Origin: Eubacteriales Family XIII. Incertae Sedis bacterium
GTDB taxonomy: Bacteria > Bacillota > Clostridia > Peptostreptococcales > Anaerovoracaceae
Direction of reading: 5' to 3'
DNA: 39,869 nt
NCBI GenBank assembly: GCA_031266025.1
Contig: JAISBV010000027.1
Location: 1 to 39,869 of the forward strand
Position numbers and translations under genes: made by a program. The first letter of the stretch is position 1, and each line of letters starts with the position of its first letter. The notes under the pieces are model-generated. The model ran no database searches and had not been told where the DNA came from. It worked only from the letters and a program-made list of their open reading frames with translations. Shown here piece by piece: positions 32,480 to 39,869 of the stretch.

Positions 32480-33235
32480 TTATACCAAGTAATTCATAAG
32501 CAGTCCTATATTGGAAAGTGCATTATAAGACTGATTGCTATAGTAACCTGTGTTATTGACGGCCGCGCCGCCGGCATTTGTATAATATGCGGGATTTGTT
32601 TCGACGTTTGAAACCACCTTTGACATCTTGCTCATGAAACCGTAGTTCGAAGATGACGTCTTGTTTACAAACTTATCAATCTCGCCGTTCTCCGAAGCAC
32701 TCTTAAGTTTATCCTCGTTTATCTTCAACAGTCCTTCGGAACCCATGCTGACGCCTATGCGATCAAGCGCCGGCGCATATGTGCTGACCGCGCCCACTAT
32801 ATCGTTGAACAGGCGCTCGGAACCTTTTCCGACGTTTTCATATACGGCCGACAACAGTTTGTTGACGCCGCCGACTATTTCTTTTATGTTTTTCTCGGCA
32901 TCCTCGCCGCCCGCGTTCGTCGACTGCGGCGCGGAGCTCAGCGCCGCTTTCAATTCTTTGGCGCCGGACTTGATACCCTTCATGTAATTCAAGGAAGCGG
33001 AATCCGCACCGGTTCCTTTCAAGGTTTTGTCATTCCACGCAGAAGCAAAACTGCCGTCCGCGATGGATTCGAGCGCGCCGGTTCCGAATAAGGAAGAATT
33101 GCCGGTCGTCTTTGCGGCCTCGGTTATGGCTTTGAACAAAGTGCTGTTATTGCGCTCGAGACCGTAAAGTGATCGCATCTGCGAGCCGTACCCGTATAAG
33201 GAGCTTATTCCTCCCAAAACGCCGTAATCCGCCAT
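32480..33235 (-). CDS. unknown protein with FliD-C-like segment
   Basis: A 251-residue soluble protein, rich in Ser, Asn, Gly and Ala, without signal peptide or membrane segment. Residues about 150-190 (A-L-D-R-I-G-V-S-M-G-S-E-G-L-L-K-I-N-E-D-K-L, then E-I-D-K-F-V) resemble the C-terminal repeat of the flagellar cap protein FliD, where I-G-I-x-x-x-x-x-G-x-L-x-x-D-x-x-K-L is typical. The N-terminus has L-Y-G-Y-G-S-Q-M-R-S-L-Y-G, and the C-terminus is Tyr/Asn rich. It is far too short for FliD (usually over 400 residues), and no flagellar genes are nearby. AGGAGATG precedes the start. The gene is real by ribosome site and composition; its function is unknown. Confidence 0.75.
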   Translation of the reverse strand: MADYGVLGGISSLYGYGSQMRSLYGLERNNSTLFKAITEAAKTTGNSSLFGTGALESIADGSFASAWNDKTLKGTGADSASLNYMKGIKSGAKELKAALSSAPQSTNAGGEDAEKNIKEIVGGVNKLLSAVYENVGKGSERLFNDIVGAVSTYAPALDRIGVSMGSEGLLKINEDKLKSASENGEIDKFVNKTSSSNYGFMSKMSKVVSNVETNPAYYTNAGGAAVNNTGYYSNQSYNALSNIGLLMNYLV

Positions 33236-33376
33236 AATATATCATCTCCTATGGTATGTGTTTTGACTTTGGATATATGTATTCTGTATCTTCTATCGGA
33301 CAGTTGCGATAAAAATTTACATACGTTATATTACAATTGCGTTACAATCGTCCTCGTAGGCAGTTCATGTAAAAAC

Positions 33377-33405
33377 TTGATTTTTTGTATAACGTGTAAT
33401 AAAAT
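33377..33405 (+). promoter_or_regulatory. promoter of the sugar-type MFS gene
   Basis: TTGATT (33377-33382), a 17-base spacer and TAAAAT (33400-33405), about 60 bases before the start codon. A 25-base fragment of repeat family 2 (33416-33440) lies in the leader. Confidence 0.55.
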
Positions 33406-33415
33406 AATGATTAAT

Positions 33416-33440
33416 ACTCAAAGGTTCAATCAAAACTACT
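33416..33440. repeat. fragment of repeat family 2
   Basis: CTCAAAGGTTCAAT matches the complement of 37466-37479, and TTCAATCAAAACTACT matches the complement of 15351-15366. Only this short piece remains. Confidence 0.4.
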
Positions 33441-33467
33441 TGCCCTTAGGCAAAGGAGCTGCGGCAA

Positions 33468-34736
33468 ATGGCGCTAAACAATATGAAGGAGCGCGGCGCG
33501 GAAAGCGTAAACATGGTTTCGGGCGCGAATTTCGTTATTCTTACCCTTACGATCTTCACCGCATTCTTGATTTTCGGTCTGTCCGAGAATGTAAAAGGCC
33601 CCGCTATTCCTTCCATACAATCGGATTTTGGTATAGATGAGTTTCAAGTGGGACTTTTGCTCGCAATCAACGCGTTCGGCTATCTCATTGCCTGCGGCTA
33701 TACCGCGCCCTTGGCCGCCAAGAGCGGTCTCAGGCCCACATTGGCCGTCAGTTTGATCGGCATGGCGCTGAGCGGCATAGGGATATGCCTGTCGCCGGGT
33801 TTTCTGCCCTTGGCGCTGTCGTTTTTCGTAATGTATCTGGGAAACGGCATGTTGGAGATAACGCTCGGTCTCATGGCGGCGACTATATTTACGAAAAACA
33901 CCGGCGCCATGCTCAATATTTCGCACTTCTTTTACGGACTAGGCTCGATGATCGGGCCTGTTCTGTCCGCAAGGCTTATGGCGGCGACGATGGAAAACAC
34001 TACGCTCGGTTGGCGCTATATGTATCTCATCATACTGTCATTCGCTTTGATACCGCTTATATTAGGTCTTATAGGCCGCATGGCGGAACGCTCCGGCGAC
34101 AGGCAAAAGTTACGCATAACGGCATTTTTGAAAAAGCCGTGGGTATGGCCTATCATATTGGGTCTCTCCCTAAGCTACGTCTGCGAAATGGGTATAGGCG
34201 GTTGGTTGGTCAATTTTCTGGAAAAGGCGTACGCCTTTGAAAGCGGCGACGCGGCCTTTATCCTTGCTGCTTTTTTCGCATGCTTCACTGCGGCGCGACT
34301 CATCCTCGGCCCGCTGACGGATAAAGTCGGCTTTACAAGATCAATGCTTATTGCAACATCTTTCTCCGGCCTTGCGATCATAATCGGCGTCGCTGCGGGG
34401 CGGCCGGGAATCGCGCTTCTTATAATAGCGGGTATAGGCGTTGCGCCCATCTACCCGACCATGCTCGCCATAGTCGCAAAGCTGTTCGCGGACGACATTT
34501 ATACGGCCATGACTGTGATCTTGACCGTTTTGGGTATCATCTCAATGATCTCCAACCTGATGTTGGGCGGGATCGTTGACGGAGCTCGGCATATATTCAC
34601 GCAATATTACGGAGAAGCCGGCGTCGGCATAGCCTACTCCGCCGGCATCATGTTTCTTGGTCTGTGCTGTCTTGTCGCGTTTGCAGCGACGCTTGTCCTG
34701 TACCGCGAATTAAAACGCGACGGCAAAATGGTATAA
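33468..34736 (+). CDS. MFS transporter, sugar/FucP-like branch
   Basis: A 422-residue carrier with about twelve hydrophobic helices. The first helix region reads F-L-I-F-G-L-S-E-N-V-K-G-P-A-I-P-S-I-Q, with F-G-I-D-E-F-Q-V-G-L-L-L after it, which resembles the fucose/glucose-mannose:H+ symporter branch; F-F-Y-G-L-G-S-M-I-G-P lies near 150 and the second-half motif P-L-T-D-K-V-G-F-T-R near 282. AAAGGAG lies 10 bases before the ATG. The substrate is not known. The stop codon lies inside the first bases of a family-3 repeat, and recA converges from the other side. Confidence 0.87.
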   Translation: MALNNMKERGAESVNMVSGANFVILTLTIFTAFLIFGLSENVKGPAIPSIQSDFGIDEFQVGLLLAINAFGYLIACGYTAPLAAKSGLRPTLAVSLIGMALSGIGICLSPGFLPLALSFFVMYLGNGMLEITLGLMAATIFTKNTGAMLNISHFFYGLGSMIGPVLSARLMAATMENTTLGWRYMYLIILSFALIPLILGLIGRMAERSGDRQKLRITAFLKKPWVWPIILGLSLSYVCEMGIGGWLVNFLEKAYAFESGDAAFILAAFFACFTAARLILGPLTDKVGFTRSMLIATSFSGLAIIIGVAAGRPGIALLIIAGIGVAPIYPTMLAIVAKLFADDIYTAMTVILTVLGIISMISNLMLGGIVDGARHIFTQYYGEAGVGIAYSAGIMFLGLCCLVAFAATLVLYRELKRDGKMV

Positions 34737-34883
34737 CTTCACTGCCAATGTTCCTTGCTTTAAGCGAAGCTGCTGCTGCGGGTTCCGCTCCCGCAACAAG
34801 CGGTGGGCGTATCCCCGCTTCGTTGAAACGCACAGATGTAAGAAAAATTTCTGCATTCGAAATTTTTCTGCTGATGCGTTATA
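34732..34883. repeat. dispersed repeat, family 3, copy B (between MFS gene and recA)
   Basis: It starts TATAACTTC, overlapping the MFS stop codon, and ends GCGTTATA. The 11-bp stem AGAAAAATTTC / GAAATTTTTCT (34841-34869) could serve as terminator for both converging genes. About 70 bases at the right end are identical to copy A. Confidence 0.75.
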
Positions 34884-34923
34884 ACATTTCATGCTACCGC
34901 TTAAATGTCAAATCAAGACTGCT

Positions 34924-36021
34924 TCATTCTATCACTACGCCGTCTTCATCTACGATCATATCACCGCCTGTGCGCAAAAGCTCGCTTTCCGTATCGTCCG
35001 CAGCGTTGCACGGCTCCGCCGGCTTTAACGTGGCCATGACCAATTCTTCTATGCGCTTCATGATTTCGGGATGCTCGTGCAGAAACGCCTTGACGTTCTC
35101 CCTGCCCTGCCCTATCCTGTTGCCTTCAAAGCTGTACCAGGCTCCGGATTTGTCTACTATTTTTGTATCTGTGGCCGAGTCCAAAAGGTCTCCCTCCTTG
35201 GATATGCCGTGGCCGTACATAATATCAAATTCAGCTTGTTTGAAAGGCGGCGCGACCTTGTTCTTGACGATCTTGGCCCTCGTCCTGTTGCCGAGAATAG
35301 CATCACCGGACTTAATGCTTTCGATCTTGCGTACGTCTATGCGCATACTCGAATAGAATTTGAGCGCGCGTCCGCCCGTCGTTACCTCGGGGTTTCCGTA
35401 TATTACGCCGACTTTTTCGCGCAATTGGTTGATGAATATCGCACATGTATTGGATTTGTTTATGGCGCCCGCAAGTTTCCTGAGCGCCTGTGACATAAGG
35501 CGGGCCTGAAGCCCGACGTGCGGATCGCCCATATCGCCCTGTATTTCCGCTCTGGGAACAAGCGCGGCCACGGAGTCCACGACGACGACGTCTATAGCGC
35601 CGCTGCGCACTAACATCTCGCATATTTCCAATGCCTGCTCCCCCGTATCGGGCTGTGAAACGAGCAGATTGTCGGTGTCAACGCCAAGCTTTTTCGCGTA
35701 ATATGGGTCGAGTGCGTGTTCGGCGTCTATAAACGCGGCCTTGCCGCCCAACTTCTGAGCTTCAGCGATAATGTGCAATGTCAAAGTGGTCTTGCCCGAT
35801 GATTCGGGTCCGAATATCTCCACTATCCTGCCGCGAGGCACGCCGCCTATACCGGTGGCTATATCGATGCTTACCGATCCTGTGGGTATGGCCGCGATAT
35901 TCAGCTTGGCGCTCTCGTCGCCAAGTTTCATAATAGCTCCCTTCCCAAACTGTTTTTGGATCTGCGCCAACGCCGCTTCGAGCGCTTTTTCTTTCTCTTC
36001 TTTATTAACATTGACAGCCAT
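34924..36021 (-). CDS. recA: recombinase RecA
   Basis: A 365-residue DNA strand-exchange protein and LexA co-protease. Walker A is G-P-E-S-S-G-K-T-T (about residue 68), followed by the usual D-A-E-H-A-L-D-P near 98, [11 protein letters not shown] near 143, the L2 loop N-Q-L-R-E-K-V-G near 196 and the T-G-G-R-A-L-K-F-Y block near 213. An acidic C-terminal tail is present. The start at 36021 follows GGAGGAAACT; an earlier in-frame ATG lies in the operator and is not credible. Controlled by the LexA site at 36041-36052. Confidence 0.98.
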   Translation of the reverse strand: MAVNVNKEEKEKALEAALAQIQKQFGKGAIMKLGDESAKLNIAAIPTGSVSIDIATGIGGVPRGRIVEIFGPESSGKTTLTLHIIAEAQKLGGKAAFIDAEHALDPYYAKKLGVDTDNLLVSQPDTGEQALEICEMLVRSGAIDVVVVDSVAALVPRAEIQGDMGDPHVGLQARLMSQALRKLAGAINKSNTCAIFINQLREKVGVIYGNPEVTTGGRALKFYSSMRIDVRKIESIKSGDAILGNRTRAKIVKNKVAPPFKQAEFDIMYGHGISKEGDLLDSATDTKIVDKSGAWYSFEGNRIGQGRENVKAFLHEHPEIMKRIEELVMATLKPAEPCNAADDTESELLRTGGDMIVDEDGVVIE

Positions 36022-36040
36022 AGTTTCCTCCATAATTTGC

Positions 36041-36052
36041 GAACACATGTTC
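36041..36052. promoter_or_regulatory. LexA (SOS) box of recA
   Basis: GAACATGTGTTC is a perfect palindrome matching the Gram-positive GAAC-N4-GTTC consensus. It begins seven bases after the -10 and so overlaps the transcription start. Confidence 0.9.
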
Positions 36053-36059
36053 TTTTTAA

Positions 36060-36088
36060 ATCATACAATATTTTCTTCTTTGGGTCAA
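36060..36088 (-). promoter_or_regulatory. promoter of recA
   Basis: TTGACC (36083-36088), a 17-base spacer and TATGAT (36060-36065) on the minus strand. Confidence 0.8.
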
Positions 36089-36187
36089 GTGATTTTAATT
36101 ATTTTTTTCACCGAATTTTATAATAACACATATATCAATATTTGTAAATATATTTCAATAAAAATAAATTGTTCCGCAGCAAGACCG

Positions 36188-36324
36188 GTTACTGTTCAGA
36201 GGTACTCCGGATATGATACTTTTTCCGTCATTCCGGGTTTATCCCGGAATGACCGTACTTTTGGATTTTAACAACCTACGATGCCCTAAAACATTTATCA
36301 CGCAGACAACCTCTGAACAGTAAC
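36188..36324. repeat. MITE-like inverted-repeat element, family 1, copy 3
   Basis: A perfect 16-base terminal inverted repeat (GTTACTGTTCAGAGGT at 36188-36203 and its complement at 36309-36324) with the central hairpin TCATTCCGGG (36228-36237) / 36243-36252. Its right half, read in reverse complement, follows the left half of copy 1 almost base for base over about 80 bases. Confidence 0.75.
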
Positions 36325-36540
36325 TAAGGACTACATGGTATTGGAGAGCCGGACAGTTTGATACGACAGGAAATATTGGGAGTGGGTTCAATACCCTGCG
36401 TTATGAATGAGGAAACGGAGTTTGCGAACGGGTATTGAAACCGTTTGCGTAACAACGCTTGCAATTTTATGCCGAAAACAACAGAATATAATTACCGGAA
36501 CTTGGACAAAATATTACAAGAATTTTTTTTTCATATGAGG

Positions 36541-36546
36541 TATAAT
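36541..36546 (+). promoter_or_regulatory. -10 box upstream of the methyltransferase gene
   Basis: A consensus TATAAT about 105 bases before the start, preceded by a T-run and flanked by TATGA/TCATA. No good -35 is visible at 17 bases, so it may need an activator, perhaps the PocR-AraC protein encoded downstream. Otherwise the 36325-36651 stretch holds nothing recognised; I looked for a cobalamin-riboswitch B12 box and saw none. Confidence 0.35.
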
Positions 36547-36651
36547 TGGTCATATAGGATTTTCCTGTTCTTCAAAAGCCGCCGAACGTACCGGTATGTC
36601 GGAAGAAAGCCGGGCGTTTGAGCAATATTGTCGAAAGCGTGGTGAAGTGAA

Positions 36652-37458
36652 ATGATTATTATCGGTGAAAAAATCAACGGCGCCATTCCGAGCGTAGCCA
36701 AGGCCATAGCGGATCGTGACGAAGTATTTATCCGCGAATTGGCCGAACGTCAGTCCAAATACGGTGCGAACTACATTGACGTATGCGCGAGCACGAGCCC
36801 CGACGTCGAAAGGGAAGCTTTAAAATGGCTTATGGACATCGTGCAAGACGCCACAGACGTCCCCCTGTGCATCGACAGCTCGGATCCGAACGTCATAGTG
36901 GACGTGCTGCCTTACGCCAAGAAACCCGGCCTTATCAATTCCGCTTCCGACGAAGGCGGCAAATGCGAAATCATCTTCCCCGTCATCGCGGACACGAAAT
37001 GGAACTGCATCGCGCTTACCTGCGATAATTCCGGGATTCCAACGGATCCCGCAGTGAAGTTCAATATATCCAAAACCCTTGTAAAAAAAGCCTCTGACTG
37101 CGGAATCGCTGCCGGGCGGCTCTTTATAGATCCGCTTGTGAACAGTATAGCCACTGTAGAACAGTCTTTAATCAGCTTTATGGAAGCGACGCGCAACATC
37201 AAGGCTGAATTCCCCGATATACACATAACATCCGGCTTGAGCAACATATCATTCGGCATGCCTCTCAGGAAGCACATAAATCAAACCTTCCTCGTGCTCG
37301 CCATGGGCGCGGGCATGGACAGCGCGATCATGGATCCGTCGTCGCTCGATATGCGCACCTCGCTCTATGCGGCCGAGATGCTGCTCGGTCTCGACGAATA
37401 TTGCGCTGAATTTCTCGGAGCTTACAGAGAAGGTATAATAGGCCCTCCGAAGAATTAA
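36652..37458 (+). CDS. methyltetrahydrofolate:corrinoid protein methyltransferase (AcsE/MtgA type)
   Basis: A 268-residue TIM-barrel enzyme of the pterin-binding (dihydropteroate synthase-like) family that moves a methyl group between tetrahydrofolate and a corrinoid protein. It begins M-I-I-I-G-E-K-I-N-G, with Y-I-D-V-C-A-S near 41-47 (D-V-N-x-G in close relatives), P-L-C-I-D-S-S-D near 71, P-G-L-I-N-S-A-S near 92 and S-G-L-S-N-I-S-F-G-M-P near 194. Length is typical (about 265). Such genes occur in O-demethylase, glycine-betaine demethylase and Wood-Ljungdahl clusters. The neighbouring RACo-like reactivase supports corrinoid chemistry. The corrinoid protein and the first methyltransferase are not in the window. 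The ribosome site GGTGAAGTGA is weak. Confidence 0.9.
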   Translation: MIIIGEKINGAIPSVAKAIADRDEVFIRELAERQSKYGANYIDVCASTSPDVEREALKWLMDIVQDATDVPLCIDSSDPNVIVDVLPYAKKPGLINSASDEGGKCEIIFPVIADTKWNCIALTCDNSGIPTDPAVKFNISKTLVKKASDCGIAAGRLFIDPLVNSIATVEQSLISFMEATRNIKAEFPDIHITSGLSNISFGMPLRKHINQTFLVLAMGAGMDSAIMDPSSLDMRTSLYAAEMLLGLDEYCAEFLGAYREGIIGPPKN

Positions 37459-37465
37459 CGGTTTA

Positions 37466-37508
37466 ATTGAACCTTTGAGCAAAGCTGACGTGGGGTTTGA
37501 GTAGTTAC
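37466..37508. repeat. end of repeat family 2, copy 2 (partial)
   Basis: GGGGTTTGAGTAGTTAC (37492-37508) is the exact complement of the left end at 15183. Preceding bases (ATTGAACCTTTGAG) match the fragment at 33416. The element fills the gap between the methyltransferase and the regulator. Confidence 0.5.
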
Positions 37509-37526
37509 AATTAAGGTGATTCGGCT

Positions 37527-38834
37527 ATGAAGTTCAATACGCTTGAAGACTTTTCCACCATAACCGGCGTGGGCGTTTCGGCTATGAACAACAGCGGTGA
37601 GCTTTGCTACGTCACTTCCGCGTACGAACGATGTATGGGCGCGTTATCGTATGTGTCGGGGCTGCTTGACAACGAGGAACTGTGTCGTGTTTCCGCCATC
37701 TATAACAGCTACCAGTCGAAGCGTTTCGGAGGGAGGTTTATTTTCTACTGCCCGAGAGGTTTCGTTTTTTTTGTTTCGCCGCTTATCAGAGGCGGCAAGC
37801 ACGATCTTTCCGTTATCGGCGGCCCCGTACTTATGAGCGAATACGAGGACTATATCGAATTTGACATAGCGAAAAAAATCAACATATTTGACAGAAACAA
37901 ATTGCTCGAACATCTGGCCCGCATACCGGTCATGACGGTGCGTATGGTCACGGCTCTGTCGGAACAGCTTTTCGTGAACGCGCTGCACCTGAGCGACAGC
38001 GATTATCTCATGGCCTTGGACGCGGAGTCATCCTACAGACTGCAGGAATACATACAGTTTTTTAACGGCGTTTCGGGCCGCGGGGACATCTACCAAACGA
38101 AACAGGAACAGAAATTGATCAAGGCGTTGGCTCTGCATGAGGAACACTCCGCGCGCGTACTGTTGAACAGCATTATCGGGCATATACTCTTTCATTGCGG
38201 TAAAAACTTGGAGCTTGTGCGCGGCAAGATGCTTGAGTTTGCCATACTGCTCTCGCAGACGGCCATCAGGAAACCGGGCGTCGATGTGGACTATATATTC
38301 GGAAATAATTACGCGTCGCTGTCAGAGATAGACAATCTTGAAACGATGGACGCCATCGTGGACTGGCTCAACGCTCTGATGTCCCGCTTTTCGGAATGCA
38401 TATTCAAAAACGATAACTATTCGGACATCATTTATAAGGCGATTTCGCATATTAAGCGCAATTACAGGCGCGAGGTCACGCTCGAGGAACTGGCGCACGT
38501 CGTCTACGCCAGCGCGTCTTACCTGAGCAAGATATTCAAAATCGAGACCGGGTACACGGTCAGCAACTATATTGGAAAGATAAGGATAGACGAAAGCAAG
38601 AAGCTTATGGCCGATAAATCGCTCGACTTGCTCAAAATCAGCGGCATGGTGGGCTTCAAGGATCAGAGTTATTTCGCCAAGGTATTCAAGAAATTCGAGG
38701 GCGTATCGCCCATGCAATACAGAAGGCGCTTTTCCGCGGGCGTGTCTTCGGCGAACCTGCTCAGGCGCGAGTTCGAAGCCATAGAATTCGCCGAGTTCTC
38801 GGAATACGCCGAGGTCGGGGTCGGTGTTAATTAA
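37527..38834 (+). CDS. PocR-domain AraC-family transcriptional regulator
   Basis: A 435-residue regulator. The N-terminal ~170 residues match the PocR ligand-sensing domain (C-R-V-S-A-I-Y near 53, F-I-F-Y-C-P-R-G-F-V-F-F-V-S-P-L near 71, V-I-G-G-P-V-L near 96). The C-terminal ~100 residues form the double helix-turn-helix of AraC proteins (H-I-K-R-N-Y-R-R-E-V-T-L-E-E-L-A, then A-S-Y-L-S-K-I-F-K and the second helix ending in F-K-D-Q-S-Y-F-A-K-V-F-K-K-F-E-G-V-S-P-M-Q-Y-R-R). PocR proteins typically control propanediol, methanol or methylamine operons using corrinoids. The TAA overlaps the next ATG by one base. Confidence 0.9.
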   Translation: MKFNTLEDFSTITGVGVSAMNNSGELCYVTSAYERCMGALSYVSGLLDNEELCRVSAIYNSYQSKRFGGRFIFYCPRGFVFFVSPLIRGGKHDLSVIGGPVLMSEYEDYIEFDIAKKINIFDRNKLLEHLARIPVMTVRMVTALSEQLFVNALHLSDSDYLMALDAESSYRLQEYIQFFNGVSGRGDIYQTKQEQKLIKALALHEEHSARVLLNSIIGHILFHCGKNLELVRGKMLEFAILLSQTAIRKPGVDVDYIFGNNYASLSEIDNLETMDAIVDWLNALMSRFSECIFKNDNYSDIIYKAISHIKRNYRREVTLEELAHVVYASASYLSKIFKIETGYTVSNYIGKIRIDESKKLMADKSLDLLKISGMVGFKDQSYFAKVFKKFEGVSPMQYRRRFSAGVSSANLLRREFEAIEFAEFSEYAEVGVGVN

Positions 38835-39869
38835 TGGAACAAAATGAATTTTACGTAAAGTTCATAATCGGCGACGGCATAGCTGAGTCGCGTATATTCG
38901 CGACTGAGGGCGAATCGCTTCTCGACGTCGCGAGGAGAGCCGACGTGGCCATAGACGCGCCCTGCTCCGGCAACGGTTCCTGCGGCAAATGCCGTGTGAA
39001 GCTGCTGTCGGGCGACGTCAAGAGCGAAGCCGGCCGCCATATCGACGCAGAGGCCTACGCCGCCGGCGAGCGCCTCGCCTGCGCGAGCCTCGTAACGTCG
39101 AACGTCTCCGTGCTCGTTCCGAATATCGCGCCGGCCCATAACTATAGGATGAAGATAACGGACTTGCGCGGCAGCCGCGAAGAGGCCGTCTTTGAAGCCT
39201 TCGGACGCCGCCTGTCCGAGCTCGGCTTCACGGGCGACAGCGGCATTGAGCTCGTGTCCGTCGACATGCCGCCGCCCGACGCGGACGACCCCAAGGCGGA
39301 CAGGGAGCGCCTTTTGTCCGCTCTCGCGGCCGCGGGCGAGGATCGCGTCGACGTAAGCCTGCATGCGCTGCGCGCCTTGCCGAAGCTTTTGAGGGATTCG
39401 GGATTCTCCGTGCGCTGCGTGCTGCGAAGGCCGCCCGCTGCGGATGGCGAGAGCGGACGCAGCCTGCTTATGGACGTATTTCCGGGCGGCGGCGAGGAAC
39501 CCGTGCTCGCCGGACTCGCCCTTGACATAGGTACGACGACGATATCCGCGCTTATCGTGAACCTCGTGACGGGGGAACTCCTCGCCGAAGGCTCCGTCGG
39601 CAACAGCCAGATACGCTACGGCGCCGACGTGATCAACCGCATAATCGAAAGCACGCGGCCGGGCGGCTTGGAACGCCTGCGAACCGCGTTGCTCTATGAA
39701 TCAATACTGCGGCTGACGCAGACGATGTGCGGGGAATGCGGCGTTCCGCACGCGCGCGTATACAGGGTCTCCGTCGCGGCGAACACCGTTATGACGCACC
39801 TCTTCGCCGGCGTTTTCGCGGATAATATACGGCTCGAACCCTACGTGCCGGCCTTCTTCGAGCTCGGAC
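38834..39869 (+). CDS. RACo-like corrinoid protein reactivase (ferredoxin + ASKHA/DUF4445), partial
   Basis: The frame is open for 345 codons to the window edge, so the C-terminus is missing. An N-terminal plant-type [2Fe-2S] domain holds C-S-G-N-G-S-C-G-K-C (about residues 44-53) and a fourth cysteine in E-R-L-A-C-A near 83. After a linker of about 130 residues rich in Ala/Asp/Arg comes the ASKHA ATPase start L-A-L-D-I-G-T-T-T-I-S-A-L near 229, then N-S-Q-I-R-Y-G-A-D-V-I-N-R and A-A-N-T-V-M-T-H-L. Such proteins reduce the inactive Co(II) form of corrinoid proteins using ATP. Its ATG overlaps the regulator's stop (TAATG). GC content and Arg/Ala use are higher than in the neighbouring genes. 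Confidence 0.92.
   Translation, partial: MEQNEFYVKFIIGDGIAESRIFATEGESLLDVARRADVAIDAPCSGNGSCGKCRVKLLSGDVKSEAGRHIDAEAYAAGERLACASLVTSNVSVLVPNIAPAHNYRMKITDLRGSREEAVFEAFGRRLSELGFTGDSGIELVSVDMPPPDADDPKADRERLLSALAAAGEDRVDVSLHALRALPKLLRDSGFSVRCVLRRPPAADGESGRSLLMDVFPGGGEEPVLAGLALDIGTTTISALIVNLVTGELLAEGSVGNSQIRYGADVINRIIESTRPGGLERLRTALLYESILRLTQTMCGECGVPHARVYRVSVAANTVMTHLFAGVFADNIRLEPYVPAFFELG

Noticed and set aside
36325..36651. Cobalamin riboswitch before the methyltransferase
   Set aside because: The conserved B12 box and its pairing elements are not visible.
38831..39603. Minus-strand frames at the right end
   Set aside because: Shadows of the RACo-like gene, whose plus-strand frame has clear ferredoxin and ASKHA motifs and is open to the window edge.
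1..39869. CRISPR array, prophage or integrase with attachment sites
   Set aside because: I saw no regularly spaced direct repeats with unique spacers, and no phage structural, integrase or complete transposase genes. The repeats found are isolated palindromic elements.

Overview
The window looks like a chromosomal segment of a strictly anaerobic, Clostridia-like Firmicute (Bacillota) of moderate GC content. The reasons are a multi-cluster [FeFe] hydrogenase, butyrate-kinase and phosphate-acyltransferase genes, PocR/AraC and PucR regulators, AGGAGG ribosome sites, a Gram-positive type LexA box (GAACATGTGTTC) at recA, and an rplU-rpmA-obg neighbourhood. The species cannot be named from the sequence alone.

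Layout. (1) 1-690: the body of an Rpn-type PD-(D/E)XK nuclease, cut by the window edge, followed by a short inverted-repeat element. (2) 10882 down to 1285, minus strand: a nine-gene operon encoding an SCP-x-type thiolase, a DUF35 zinc/OB-fold partner, a stand-alone acyl carrier protein, a Pta/Ptb-type phosphate acyltransferase, a butyrate-kinase-family kinase, a two-cluster ferredoxin, a fumarate-reductase-like flavoprotein, an [FeFe] hydrogenase and an MFS carrier. A PucR-type regulator lies upstream (11207-12748) and a divergent OFA-type MFS carrier follows (13005-14246). This is the most unusual part of the window. (3) 14247-15516: a structured non-coding stretch, a tRNA-Leu/tRNA-fMet operon with its own promoter and terminator, and a second inverted-repeat element. 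(4) 15517-22625, plus strand: cvpA, an AMP-forming acyl-CoA ligase, an HDOD signalling protein, moaA, moaC, a MOSC protein and an oxaloacetate-decarboxylase-alpha-like carboxyltransferase. (5) 25985-22671, minus: argG-argH-mgtC with a promoter and tandem candidate ARG boxes. (6) 32400-26396, minus: rplU (with a long C-terminal tail) and rpmA ending at a terminator, then obg, an HD/radical-SAM fusion and its DUF2344 partner. (7) 32480-36021: an orphan FliD-like protein, a sugar-type MFS carrier and LexA-controlled recA. (8) 36652-39869, plus: a methyltetrahydrofolate:corrinoid methyltransferase, a PocR-AraC regulator and a RACo-like corrinoid-protein reactivase running off the end.

How the genes may work together. 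In region 2 the acyl half (thiolase/DUF35/ACP, phosphate acyltransferase, kinase) could turn a beta-ketoacyl substrate into a free acid plus ATP, or run in reverse. The redox half (hydrogenase, ferredoxin, flavoprotein) could move electrons between H2 and an unsaturated or oxidised organic acid. The two MFS carriers at either end could move acids in and out. The substrate is not evident. Region 8 is the start of a corrinoid methyl-transfer locus whose corrinoid protein should lie beyond the window.

Four families of short dispersed repeats, each seen two or three times, sit in the intergenic regions. They abut obg, recA, the tRNA operon and several regulators.
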